From Polyangiaceae bacterium (lineage in GTDB: Bacteria; Myxococcota; Polyangia; Polyangiales; Polyangiaceae), in contig JAICTU010000025.1 of NCBI GenBank assembly GCA_025936205.1, positions 1 to 32,465 on the forward strand: a stretch of 32,465 nucleotides of DNA, in the 5' to 3' direction. The notes below the pieces were generated by a model that worked only from the letters and a program-made list of their open reading frames with translations, searched no databases and was not told the DNA's origin. Made by a program: the position numbers and the translations under genes. Below are positions 17,171 to 24,472 of the stretch, one piece after another. Position 1 is the first letter of the stretch. The number at the start of each line of letters is the position of its first letter.

Positions 17171-17211
17171 GTAGATGGGGGTTGCGGCCGTTCCCCGTCG
17201 GGGCGGCTGCA
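17171..17211 (+). repeat. REP-like hairpin, copy 2
   Basis: TGCGGCCGTTCC (17183-17194), loop CCGTC, GGGGCGGCTGCA (17200-17211): a 12-bp stem whose extra G-T wobble lies at a different position from copy 1, so both right arms changed yet pairing is kept. GTAG at 17171-17174 precedes it by 8 bases. It starts 85 bp after copy 1 in the same orientation and 44 bp before the tgt start, so it may also sit in the tgt leader. Confidence 0.55.
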
Positions 17212-17254
17212 ATTCGCTTGCTCCGGGCTCGGGGGTGGGTCAGTAAGCGCGCAC

Positions 17255-18424
17255 ATGCTGCCTTTTGTCGTCACTGGCGTGGATTCGGGCTCGCGCGCTC
17301 GTCGCGGGGTGCTGACGACGCCGCACGGCGCCGTGCAAACGCCGGCGTTCATGCCGGTGGGCACGCGCGCGGCGGTGACCTATCTGGATCCGGCGGAGCT
17401 GGCTCAGATGGGGGCGCAGATGTTGCTCGCGAACACGTACCATCTGATGCTGCGCCCAGGGCCCGAGCTGTTCCGGCGCGTGGGCGGTATCGGCGCGTAT
17501 ATGCGCTGGCCCGGGCCGGTGCTGACGGATTCGGGCGGCTATCAGATCTTTTCGCTCGAGAATCGCCGCACGTTGAGCGAGGAGGGCGCGCGGTTTCGCA
17601 GTTATGTCGATCAGCGTACGCACCTGCTCTCTCCGGAGCGTTCGATCGAGGTGCAGAGCGCGATCGGTTCCGACATCATGATGGTGCTGGATGAGTGCAT
17701 CGATTCCACCGCGGAGCAGGAGCTGGTGCGCGCCGCGATGGAGCGCACGCATCGCTGGGCGCTGCGCAGTCTCGCCGCCAAGCAGCTGCTCACGGAGCAG
17801 GGTCTGTGCAGGGGCGCGCTGTTCGCCATCGTTCAAGGCGGTGTGAGTGCGGAGTTGCGGCGGGAGTCGGCGGCGTTTCTCACGCAGCACGAGTTTGATG
17901 GGTTCGCCATCGGCGGGCTCGCGGTGGGTGACACGCGCAGCGATCGCGAGGAGACGACGGCGCTCGCCGCGGAGCTGTTGCCGCGCGAGCGGCCGCGCTA
18001 TCTGATGGGCGTGGGGACGCCACCCGATCTGCTGCAGGCGATGCTGGAGGGGGTGGACCTCTTCGATTGCGTGCTGCCGACGCATCACGCGCGGCAGGCG
18101 ACGGCCTTCACCAGCACGGGCCGGGTCAAGATCACGCGCTCGCGCCACGCCGACGCGGACGAGCCGCTCGACGCCAGCTGCGCGTGTTCCACCTGCGCGC
18201 GCTTCAGCCGTTCGTACCTGCGGCATCTGTTCTTGTGCAGCGAGTCGCTGGGGCCGCGGCTGGTCGCGTTGCACAACATGCACCACTACCTGGCGCTGAT
18301 GGCCGAGGCGCGCGGCGCGATCGAGGCCGGCAGCTTCGCTGCCTATGCGCGCTTCAAGATCGAGGCCATCGATCGCCACGAGCACAGCGGCCGCCGCATC
18401 CATGCGCAGGATCCTCCGGCATGA
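17255..18424 (+). CDS. tgt: tRNA-guanine transglycosylase, bacterial type
   Basis: A 389-residue enzyme exchanging G34 for preQ1 in GUN-anticodon tRNAs during queuosine synthesis. Catalytic residues by position: Asp92 in TDSGGYQIFS, Asp146-Cys148 in LDECID (preQ1 pocket), IVQGG, AIGGLAVGD, and nucleophile Asp271 in FDCVLPT. Zinc ligands are Cys309, Cys311, Cys314 and His340. The spacing agrees with the Zymomonas enzyme. An oddity is PTHHAR: His277 stands where the Zymomonas enzyme has tRNA-contacting Arg286, while the second Arg (280) is kept. The start ATG 17255 (MLPFVVTG) is chosen by homology; the frame is open further upstream but without similarity, and no strong Shine-Dalgarno is seen. 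The stop overlaps the ATG of the MnmC-like gene (ATGA). Confidence 0.92.
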   Translation: MLPFVVTGVDSGSRARRGVLTTPHGAVQTPAFMPVGTRAAVTYLDPAELAQMGAQMLLANTYHLMLRPGPELFRRVGGIGAYMRWPGPVLTDSGGYQIFSLENRRTLSEEGARFRSYVDQRTHLLSPERSIEVQSAIGSDIMMVLDECIDSTAEQELVRAAMERTHRWALRSLAAKQLLTEQGLCRGALFAIVQGGVSAELRRESAAFLTQHEFDGFAIGGLAVGDTRSDREETTALAAELLPRERPRYLMGVGTPPDLLQAMLEGVDLFDCVLPTHHARQATAFTSTGRVKITRSRHADADEPLDASCACSTCARFSRSYLRHLFLCSESLGPRLVALHNMHHYLALMAEARGAIEAGSFAAYARFKIEAIDRHEHSGRRIHAQDPPA

Positions 18425-19239
18425 AGCTCGACTGTGAGGTCGTGCAGACGCGCGACGGTACGCCCGCCATGCGCGACCGGTCCACGGGCGAGCTGATGCA
18501 CCGCACCGGGCCTCTGCTCGAGGGGCGGCGTCTGTACGTGGAGCCCGCGCGCCTGGCGCAGCGACTGCGCGAACCCGGCGCTTCACCATTGACGCTGCTC
18601 GACGCCGGGCTCGGCGCGGGCTCCAACGCGCTCGCCGCCTGGCACTGTTCGGAGGCCCTCACGGGCGCGCGCCGCCGGCTGCGCATCGTGAGCCTCGACC
18701 GCAGCGCCTCCGCGCTGGAGCTCGCCCTTCAACCCGAAAACGCCGCCGGCTTTGGCCTGCTCGGCGCCGCAGCGCAAGCCGCGCGCTCCGTCCTGCAAAC
18801 GGGCCGCCACGAATCCGCGCATTGCGACTGGCAGCTCCAGCTCGGCGAAATGCCGGCGCTGCTTGCTCAGCTCGCCGCGTCGAGCATCGACATCGTGTTC
18901 TGGGATCCGTTTTCTCCGCGCGTGAACCCCGAGCTCTGGAACTACAGCTCCTTCAGCGCCGTGCGCCGCGCCTGCCGTCCCGGCGCCACCTTGCACACGT
19001 ACAGCGGCGCGACCGCTGCGCGCGCGGCGCTGTTGCTCGCCGGCTTCGCCGTGGGCGCGGGCGAGAAGATCTCCGAAGGCAAGACGGCCACCTGCGCCGC
19101 CACGGATCCAACTCTGCTCGCTCAGCCCCTCGATCGCCGCTGGCTCGAGCGCCTTTCGCGATCGACCGCCCCCTTTCCGCCCGACGCACCCCCCGACGCG
19201 CTCGCCATCATCAGCGCTCTGCCGCAATTCGCGATCTGA
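18421..19239 (+). CDS. MnmC-type SAM-dependent tRNA methyltransferase
   Basis: A 272-residue Rossmann methyltransferase resembling the MnmC methyltransferase domain (DUF752), which makes mnm5s2U34 from nm5s2U34 in tRNA. SAM motif I is LLDAGLGAGSNALAAW (59-74), and the acidic end of the next strand is VSLDRSASALEL. The family signature is DIVFWDPFSPRVNPELW (157-173), followed by RPGATLHTYSGATAARAALL and AGFAV. It lacks the FAD oxidase half of the E. coli fusion, as in stand-alone MnmC-like enzymes. It starts with ATG 18421 inside the tgt stop (ATGA), giving translational coupling of two wobble-base modification enzymes. Specificity for mnm5 is inferred from the signature only. Confidence 0.8.
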   Translation: MKLDCEVVQTRDGTPAMRDRSTGELMHRTGPLLEGRRLYVEPARLAQRLREPGASPLTLLDAGLGAGSNALAAWHCSEALTGARRRLRIVSLDRSASALELALQPENAAGFGLLGAAAQAARSVLQTGRHESAHCDWQLQLGEMPALLAQLAASSIDIVFWDPFSPRVNPELWNYSSFSAVRRACRPGATLHTYSGATAARAALLLAGFAVGAGEKISEGKTATCAATDPTLLAQPLDRRWLERLSRSTAPFPPDAPPDALAIISALPQFAI

Positions 19240-19546
19240 GCACGACCTCCGCCGCCGCGGGCGTCTGATACAGCGCCGCGCCTTTGTGGGCTCGCCCCCG
19301 CGCGTCCCCTGCGACCCCAGGATGTGCCCCCGCGCGTCCCCACGGATGCCCCTCACGGCACCGAGTCGCACCGAGCACGGCGGTGCGTCCCACAAGCCGC
19401 AACGCAATTGACCGAGCCAACATTCTGCTTCACGCTCCAACCATGCCTCTGCGCCGCGATCGCCATGTCGATCAGCACGGATCCCTCCGACGCTTCGCGG
19501 AGCTCATTCCCACCTCATGACCCCGGCAAAGGTACCCGCTTCCGAG
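19240..19546 (+). other. Gap of unknown content before an orphan terminator
   Basis: About 300 bases with no convincing gene. GCCCCCGCGCGTCCCC occurs twice (19294-19309 and 19326-19341). TTGACC near 19407 is a possible -35 box without a clear partner. A 25-codon frame at 19443-19520 (MPLRRDRHVDQHG...) has no Shine-Dalgarno. Because a strong plus-strand terminator ends this gap, it may encode a small RNA or be a long 3' UTR or 5' leader; I cannot tell which. Confidence 0.3.
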
Positions 19547-19576
19547 ACGCCTTCCGGACCCCCGGAAGGCGTTTTT
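19547..19576 (+). terminator. Strong rho-independent terminator
   Basis: ACGCCTTCCGG (19547-19557), loop ACCC, CCGGAAGGCGT (19562-19572), then TTTT: a perfect 11-bp GC-rich stem with a five-T run counting the stem's last T. The T-tract is only on the plus strand. It lies 307 bp after the MnmC-like gene and 26 bp before the ABC gene start, so it either ends an unrecognised transcript or acts as an attenuator. Confidence 0.85.
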
Positions 19577-19601
19577 GCTTTCAACCCCTGACCCCTCTGC
19601 G

Positions 19602-20654
19602 ATGACCAACGCCGTCGACGTCTCCGACCTGCGCAAGACCTACTTCACCCGCGAGCGCGCCCCCGGCTTCCGCGCGGCACTGCGCCAGCTGTTTCGTGCC
19701 CCGCGTCGCGAGCACCCGGCCGTGGACGGCATCTCGTTCCGCATCGAGCGCGGGGAGCGCGTGGCGTTCGTCGGCCCGAACGGCGCCGGCAAATCGACCA
19801 GCATCAAGATGCTCGCCGGCATTTTGCACCCGACCAGCGGCAGCGCCAGCGTGCTCGGTCACACGCCGTGGCTCGAGCGGCAACGGCTCGCCTATCGCAT
19901 CGGCACCGTGTTCGGGCAGCGCTCTCAGCTCTGGTATCATCTGCCCGCCGCGGATACCTTTGCGCTGCTCGCGCGCGTGTACGAGCGCGAGCCGAGCGAG
20001 CACCGGCGGCGCCTGGCCACGCTGGTGGAGGCCTTCGAGCTCGGCGCGGAGCTGAAGAAGCCGGTGCGGGAGCTCTCGCTCGGGCAGCGCATGCGCTGCG
20101 AGGTGGTCGCGAGCCTGCTGCACGATCCGGACATTCTGTTCCTCGACGAACCGACGATCGGGCTCGATGTGAGCGCCAAGGCAGCGATCCGCGCAGTGCT
20201 GCGCGAGCAGTCCGTGAGCGAAGGCAAGACGCTGCTCTTCACCTCGCACGACACCGGTGACATGGAGAGCGTGTGCGACCGCGCCATCATCCTGCATCAG
20301 GGCCGGGTGCTCGTGGATCAGTCGCTGGATTCCCTGCGGCGTGAGCACATCTGGCGCAAGCTCCTGGTGTTGCATACGGTGGAGCCCCAGTGCAGCGTCG
20401 ACCTGCCGGGCATCTCCGTCGCGTCGAGCCAGCCGCACCGGCTGGAGCTCGAGGTCGACCTCACGCGCCTCTTCATCCTGCTGCCGGCGGCGATCGTTGC
20501 CTATCTGCCCGTCGATCTGGTCCGCCATCCCAGCTGGGTCACATTGTTGGCGACGCTGGCTGCCACGGCGAGCTATACGGCCTTCGCGCTCTGGCTCTTC
20601 GAGCGGGGCCTGCGCCGCTACGCCAGCGGCAATCGCATCACGACGCGGGCTTGA
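19602..20654 (+). CDS. ABC transporter ATPase fused to a permease C-terminal tail
   Basis: A 350-residue protein. Residues 1-287 are an ABC-2 type (NatA-like, viologen/multidrug exporter class) ATPase: Walker A GPNGAGKST (58-66), Q-loop region GQRSQLWYHLP, signature LSLGQ (158-162), Walker B DILFLDEP (177-184), H-loop His216 in TSHDTGDMES. After LELEVDLTR the usual ATPase C-terminus (an EEPxxEEII-type end) is missing. Residues 290-350 instead are hydrophobic (LFILLPAAIVAYLPVDLV, ATASYTAFALWLF) and end FERGLRRYASGN. That is how ABC2_membrane_6 permeases end. An in-frame deletion joining ATPase and distal permease gene, near 20461-20475, explains this. No permease gene remains nearby, so transport is doubtful. 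The start is ATG 19602; the earlier frame start lies in the terminator region. Confidence 0.78.
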   Translation: MTNAVDVSDLRKTYFTRERAPGFRAALRQLFRAPRREHPAVDGISFRIERGERVAFVGPNGAGKSTSIKMLAGILHPTSGSASVLGHTPWLERQRLAYRIGTVFGQRSQLWYHLPAADTFALLARVYEREPSEHRRRLATLVEAFELGAELKKPVRELSLGQRMRCEVVASLLHDPDILFLDEPTIGLDVSAKAAIRAVLREQSVSEGKTLLFTSHDTGDMESVCDRAIILHQGRVLVDQSLDSLRREHIWRKLLVLHTVEPQCSVDLPGISVASSQPHRLELEVDLTRLFILLPAAIVAYLPVDLVRHPSWVTLLATLAATASYTAFALWLFERGLRRYASGNRITTRA

Positions 20655-20737
20655 ACACCCGAGGCGTGTTAGAGTCGCCGTGTCGGACCGCTGGAAACGC
20701 GCGCATCGCGTCCGGGTCTGAGTGGAGGGTACGACGC

Positions 20738-21895
20738 ATGACCACATCGCGAGATCGGGATTGGGATCCACGCGACGAGCGGGTGCTGAATGATCAGTGC
20801 GAGGCCTATGACGCCCTGCGTGCTCGCTGTCCGGTGGCCTATAGTGACTTTCTGCAGTGGTCGGTCTTTCGACACGCCGACGTCCGCCGCGTCCTGGAGG
20901 ACCACGTCACCTTCAGCAATCGCACCTCCGCGCATCTGTCGGTGCCGCACGGGATGGATCCGCCGGAACATGGCGCGTTTCGAAGCTTGCTCGAGCCGTT
21001 CTTCACGCCGGAGCGCATGCAGCGTTTCGAGCCGGTGTGCCGGAGCATCGCGGCCAGCGCCGTGGATGCCTTCATCGGCTCCCGGCGAGGCGAATTCCTC
21101 GCCGATTTCGCCATACCGTTCGCGGTCCAGGCGCAGAATGCCTCCTTGGGCTGGCCCGCGGAGCTGAACGAGTCGATCCGCACCTGGACCCAAAAGAATC
21201 AGGCGGCAACGCTGGCTGGCGATCGTGCGGCGACGGCCGCCGTTGCCGAGGAGTTCGCGAGGACTGTGCAGGCGTTGCTCGAGGCGAGGCGGCGCTCCCC
21301 GTCCGAACGAGACGACGTGACCGCGTGCCTGATGAGCGCCCGAGTGAAGGGCAGGCCGCTGACGGACGAGGAGCTGGTGAGCATTTTCCGGAACTGGACC
21401 GTAGGCGAGGTGACCAGCGTCGCCGCCTCACTGGGCATCCTGGTTCAGCGCCTGGCCACGGACGAGGCGCTGCAGGCGCGCCTACGCGCCGAGCCGGAGC
21501 TGCTGCCGCGAGCGTGCGACGAGATCTTGCGGGTCTGTGGCCCGTTGGTCGCGAATCAGCGAGTCGCGACCCGCGACGTCGAGCTGGGAGGTCGGCAGAT
21601 CCGGGCCGGCGAGCGCGTGACGTTGATGTGGCCCGCCGCCAATCGGGATGCCGAGGTATTCCCGGCACCCGCGAAGGTCCGCCTGGAGCGTGACCAGGCT
21701 CAGAGCCTGCTCTTTGGGGCGGGCATCCACGTTTGCCCGGGCGCTCCGCTCGCGCGGCTCGAGCTGCGCGTTGCTCTCGAGGAGCTCCTGGCGCGTAGCG
21801 CAGGGTTCGAGCTCGATCCGGCCGAAGGCGCGTGCCGAACGGCGGTCTACCCCGCCAATGGCTTCTCGGAGTTGCGCTTGCGGCTGAAGCGCTGA
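20738..21895 (+). CDS. Cytochrome P450
   Basis: A 385-residue soluble bacterial P450. The heme-binding loop LLFGAGIHVCPGAPLARLEL places the axial Cys at 333. ExxR is EILR (262-265), and the PERF-like region follows VFPAP. The I-helix oxygen-activation segment reads WTVGEVTSVAAS, with GEVT (223-226) where many class I enzymes have AGxET or AGxDT, so the acid-alcohol pair is Glu224/Thr226 with altered spacing. ATG 20738 is preceded by GGAGG at good spacing. No ferredoxin or reductase partner is adjacent on this strand. The substrate cannot be told. It converges on the TDT transporter gene with a 7-bp gap. Confidence 0.93.
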   Translation: MTTSRDRDWDPRDERVLNDQCEAYDALRARCPVAYSDFLQWSVFRHADVRRVLEDHVTFSNRTSAHLSVPHGMDPPEHGAFRSLLEPFFTPERMQRFEPVCRSIAASAVDAFIGSRRGEFLADFAIPFAVQAQNASLGWPAELNESIRTWTQKNQAATLAGDRAATAAVAEEFARTVQALLEARRRSPSERDDVTACLMSARVKGRPLTDEELVSIFRNWTVGEVTSVAASLGILVQRLATDEALQARLRAEPELLPRACDEILRVCGPLVANQRVATRDVELGGRQIRAGERVTLMWPAANRDAEVFPAPAKVRLERDQAQSLLFGAGIHVCPGAPLARLELRVALEELLARSAGFELDPAEGACRTAVYPANGFSELRLRLKR

Positions 21896-21902
21896 GCCTG
21901 CG

Positions 21903-22967
21903 TCACGAGGGCCGGCTCGCTCTCGTCGGTACGATCAGCTGCCGCAGCATGAACACAAAGGTGGTGCTCCAGACGAGCAGCGCCACGTACACGCCGTACC
22001 CAGGAATCACCGCCAGGAAGTCGAGGTGCGCCGCCTTCGCCAGCCGGTAGGTGCACATGGTGTACATGCCGATCGGGAACACCATGCCCCAGTATTGTGG
22101 ATCGTACTTCAGCGGAAAGCGCCGCACGATGTGCCGGTATACCCCGAGGATGCACAGCAATGGGATCCACCACGTCGCCCCGGACCAGAAGAACAGCGTG
22201 AAGCCCAGGATGAAGGGCCGCAGCTCGAGCAGCAGCGGAGGCGGCTGGGGCAAGAGCAGCAGCGTAGAGCCGGCGAGGGTGGTGATCGCGACGGCGCCCA
22301 TGTTGATCCAGTAGGGCGGGGTGAGGCGATCCATCGGTAGCTCCAGGAAGGTGAAGCGATAGAAGATCAGCGTGATGATGGTCAGGTACAGCATCGCGCC
22401 CAGCAGGTACATGCACAGCACGAAGAACAGAGCCGCATCTCGGCCGCTCGTCATCTGTGGCGCCAGCAATGTGCCGAGCACGGCCACGGACTGTGTCGCC
22501 ACGATCGCGATCAGCCAGGCGCCGTTGATGCCTGCCTCGAGGGAGGGTTTGTGCTCGCGCACGATGGTCGCGGTGAAGAAGGAATACATCACCACGAACC
22601 AGAGCACGATGCCGATGCCCCAGAGCACCCTTGGCACCGCCGTCTCGCCACCAACGATCAGCAGCTGGCTGCCGAGCAGGCAAGTGCCGGCGACCAGTGT
22701 GAAGAAGCCGGGGCCTCGCCCGTGGTCTCCCAGGTCTGCCAGGACGCGCCCGAAGTACCGAACGATGCGCAGCAGCAGGAGCGAGCTGAGCAAAGTGTAC
22801 GCCACCAGGTTGATGACCAAGAGGGCGCGGGCGATCAGCGGCATGCCCAGCGAGAAGCTCGCCACCGAAACGATCCCGGTCGCCATGACCAGGGCGAAGT
22901 AGCCGGGAAAGAGGGTTTCACTCCAGCTCGCGATCGCGAGCAGCCAGCGTGGTCGCGGGCGATCCAT
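21903..22967 (-). CDS. TDT/SLAC1 family (TehA-like) anion transporter
   Basis: A 354-residue membrane protein with about ten TM helices, of the tellurite-resistance/dicarboxylate transporter family (PF03595). Recognisable segments are [18 protein letters not shown] at the first helix, [36 protein letters not shown], and [19 protein letters not shown] near the C-terminus. Family members move monovalent anions, C4-dicarboxylates or sulfite; plant SLAC1 conducts nitrate and chloride. As the last gene of a molybdoenzyme operon (12 bp after the previous stop) it probably moves the substrate or product of that enzyme. This is context inference. Confidence 0.85.
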   Translation of the reverse strand: MDRPRPRWLLAIASWSETLFPGYFALVMATGIVSVASFSLGMPLIARALLVINLVAYTLLSSLLLLRIVRYFGRVLADLGDHGRGPGFFTLVAGTCLLGSQLLIVGGETAVPRVLWGIGIVLWFVVMYSFFTATIVREHKPSLEAGINGAWLIAIVATQSVAVLGTLLAPQMTSGRDAALFFVLCMYLLGAMLYLTIITLIFYRFTFLELPMDRLTPPYWINMGAVAITTLAGSTLLLLPQPPPLLLELRPFILGFTLFFWSGATWWIPLLCILGVYRHIVRRFPLKYDPQYWGMVFPIGMYTMCTYRLAKAAHLDFLAVIPGYGVYVALLVWSTTFVFMLRQLIVPTRASRPS

Positions 22968-22979
22968 ATCGCGGGTCAG

Positions 22980-23204
22980 TCAGTCGAGCCGGAACAGATA
23001 GCGGAGCAGCCCGAGGTTGAGCCCAAAGCACACGAAGCTGGCGATCGCGGACGGCAGGGCAACGGCCCTGTCACCCCCCAGGTAGGCGTTCATCGTCGCC
23101 GTGAGCAGCCAGAGCTGCAGGATGACGATCAGGACCACCAGCGCGAGCATCGCATTCACGATGGTCATGCGCTGCGCGCGGATGAAGCGGGGGCGCTGAT
23201 TCAC
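22980..23204 (-). CDS. Small two-helix membrane protein of the redox operon
   Basis: A 74-residue protein starting with GTG at 23204, overlapping the Rieske stop as GTGA. The longer frame upstream is inside the Rieske gene. Two TM helices are visible: NAMLALVVLIVILQLWLLTA (about 17-36) and ALPSAIASFVCFGLNLGLLRYL (about 49-70), separated by TMNAYLGGDRAV. This resembles small proteins I associate with Rieske gene neighbourhoods (possibly DUF6755), but the family name is from memory. It has no cofactor residues. It may anchor or assemble the Rieske/cytochrome complex. Confidence 0.72.
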   Translation of the reverse strand: MNQRPRFIRAQRMTIVNAMLALVVLIVILQLWLLTATMNAYLGGDRAVALPSAIASFVCFGLNLGLLRYLFRLD

Positions 23205-23779
23205 GTCTCCTCCGCGACGCCGGTGGCGTAGACCGTATCGCGCTCGACATCGAGCAGGATCTTGGGCAATGCGCGTTGCGGCGGGCCTGCCACGGGCCGC
23301 CCCGTCTGCAGATCGAACCAGCCGTTGTGGCAGGGGCAGTGCAAGCAACCCTTCTCGACCGCCGGCACGACCGGGCACAACAGGTGCGTGCACTGCTGGT
23401 CGTAGGCGACGAACGCCGACGGGCCCGTGCGGATCAAGAGCCGGGGAGTGCTGCCTTCAGGATAGAAGAACGTCTTGGCGCCGCCGACGGGCAGCTCGTT
23501 GACGGTCGCGATGGGTAGGGGTTTGGACACGGTCGCGCGCCGGACGAGCAGGCTCTTCGCGGCCAGCCAGGCCTGGCCCACCGCGAAGGCGGCGCTGGTC
23601 AACACCATGAATTTGACGAGCTCCCGGCGAGAGACGTACTCGTCCTGCTCCCAGTCGATGGGGAAGTCGCGCCGCCAGCGCGGCTGGAGCGCGAGCGGGC
23701 GTGCATCCGGCGGGATGCTCTGGTTCTCGGTGAGCCTCTGACTCTGCGTGCCCCGCTCACTTCTGCTGCCGTCGTTCAT
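23201..23779 (-). CDS. Rieske [2Fe-2S] protein with Tat-like signal anchor
   Basis: A 192-residue protein. Cluster motifs are Cys130-Thr-His132 with Cys135 (CTHLLC) and Cys148-x2-His151 with Cys150 (CPCHNGW). Cys135 and Cys150 are placed for the disulfide typical of high-potential bc-type Rieske proteins. The N-terminal 50 residues are polar, followed by SRRELVKFM (a twin-Arg-like motif) and a hydrophobic segment (57-76). The Rieske domain is thus probably exported by Tat and held in the membrane. It overlaps the ferredoxin gene before it (ATGA) and the small membrane protein after it (GTGA). It would carry electrons between cytochrome b/quinone and another acceptor. Confidence 0.93.
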   Translation of the reverse strand: MNDGSRSERGTQSQRLTENQSIPPDARPLALQPRWRRDFPIDWEQDEYVSRRELVKFMVLTSAAFAVGQAWLAAKSLLVRRATVSKPLPIATVNELPVGGAKTFFYPEGSTPRLLIRTGPSAFVAYDQQCTHLLCPVVPAVEKGCLHCPCHNGWFDLQTGRPVAGPPQRALPKILLDVERDTVYATGVAEET

Positions 23780-24456
23780 GTTTCGCTCCCCTTGCCCACG
23801 GCCGTGGAACCGAGCCGGATGAGGTGGAAGACGTCTCCGATCAAGGCATCGTCAAACGGCTGTTGCCCGATGCTCGGTTCGTACATCGCCTGCGTCACAT
23901 CGATGACCTCGAGCGGCGTGCTCGCGGGCAGCAGGACGTTGACCTTGGTGCGGATGGTCTGCGCGCCGAAGCGGAAGGCGTTGGCCGGCCTTGCATGCGG
24001 GCGCAGCGCGAGCAGCTCGGCGCGCGTGCCGAACGCGAGCGCCTGGCTGGGGCAGACCGACGCGCACATGGGCTTGAGCCCCACGGAAGTGCGATCGTAG
24101 CACATGTCACACTTCATCATCAGGTTCATGCTCGTATTCATCTTGGGCACCCCGAACGGGCAGGCGAGCACACAGTTATTGCAGGCGATGCAGCGCGGCT
24201 TGCGCGCCGTCTGCACGATGCCGTCGTCTGTGCGCTTGATCGCATCCGCCGGGCAGACCTCCGCGCACGTCGGGGAATCGCAGTGCATGCACACGACCGG
24301 AAAGGTTTGCGTCGAGCGGGCCCGATCCATGAAGTCGAGCTGGATCATCGACTGGCCCTTGTGAGTGTCGCATTCGCTGCAGGCCTGAACACAAGCCTGG
24401 CAGCCGATGCACCGACTTGCATCGACGAAGAACTCGAGATCGAGCGGTACCGTCAC
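23776..24456 (-). CDS. Four-cluster [4Fe-4S] ferredoxin subunit, DmsB/NarH-like
   Basis: A 226-residue electron-transfer subunit with sixteen Cys in four groups: Cys16/19/22/26, Cys56/59/64/68, Cys89/92/95/99 and Cys116/119/131/135. This is the standard order for the B subunit of CISM molybdoenzymes. The C-terminal 80 residues (after CPSQALAF) are less typical. The start is GTG 24456 ([10 protein letters not shown]), 16 bp after the molybdoenzyme stop, with GGGGAA upstream. There is no signal peptide, so it should act in the cytoplasm with the catalytic subunit. The 3' end overlaps the Rieske gene by 4 bp. Confidence 0.92.
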   Translation of the reverse strand: MTVPLDLEFFVDASRCIGCQACVQACSECDTHKGQSMIQLDFMDRARSTQTFPVVCMHCDSPTCAEVCPADAIKRTDDGIVQTARKPRCIACNNCVLACPFGVPKMNTSMNLMMKCDMCYDRTSVGLKPMCASVCPSQALAFGTRAELLALRPHARPANAFRFGAQTIRTKVNVLLPASTPLEVIDVTQAMYEPSIGQQPFDDALIGDVFHLIRLGSTAVGKGSET

Positions 24457-24472
24457 GCGCTATTCCCCGAGT

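Larger units (their letters stand above)
16816..17254. other. 439-bp gap holding two REP-like hairpins
   Basis: No supported gene. The first 45 bases are relatively AT-rich. The second half holds two directly repeated hairpins (17087-17125 and 17171-17211), listed separately. The plus-strand frame that runs through this gap into tgt has no homology before the tgt start. Confidence 0.6.

Noticed and set aside
16895..17254. Upstream extension of the tgt frame
   Set aside because: It lacks similarity to Tgt, crosses both REP-like hairpins, and adds 120 residues beyond the family length.
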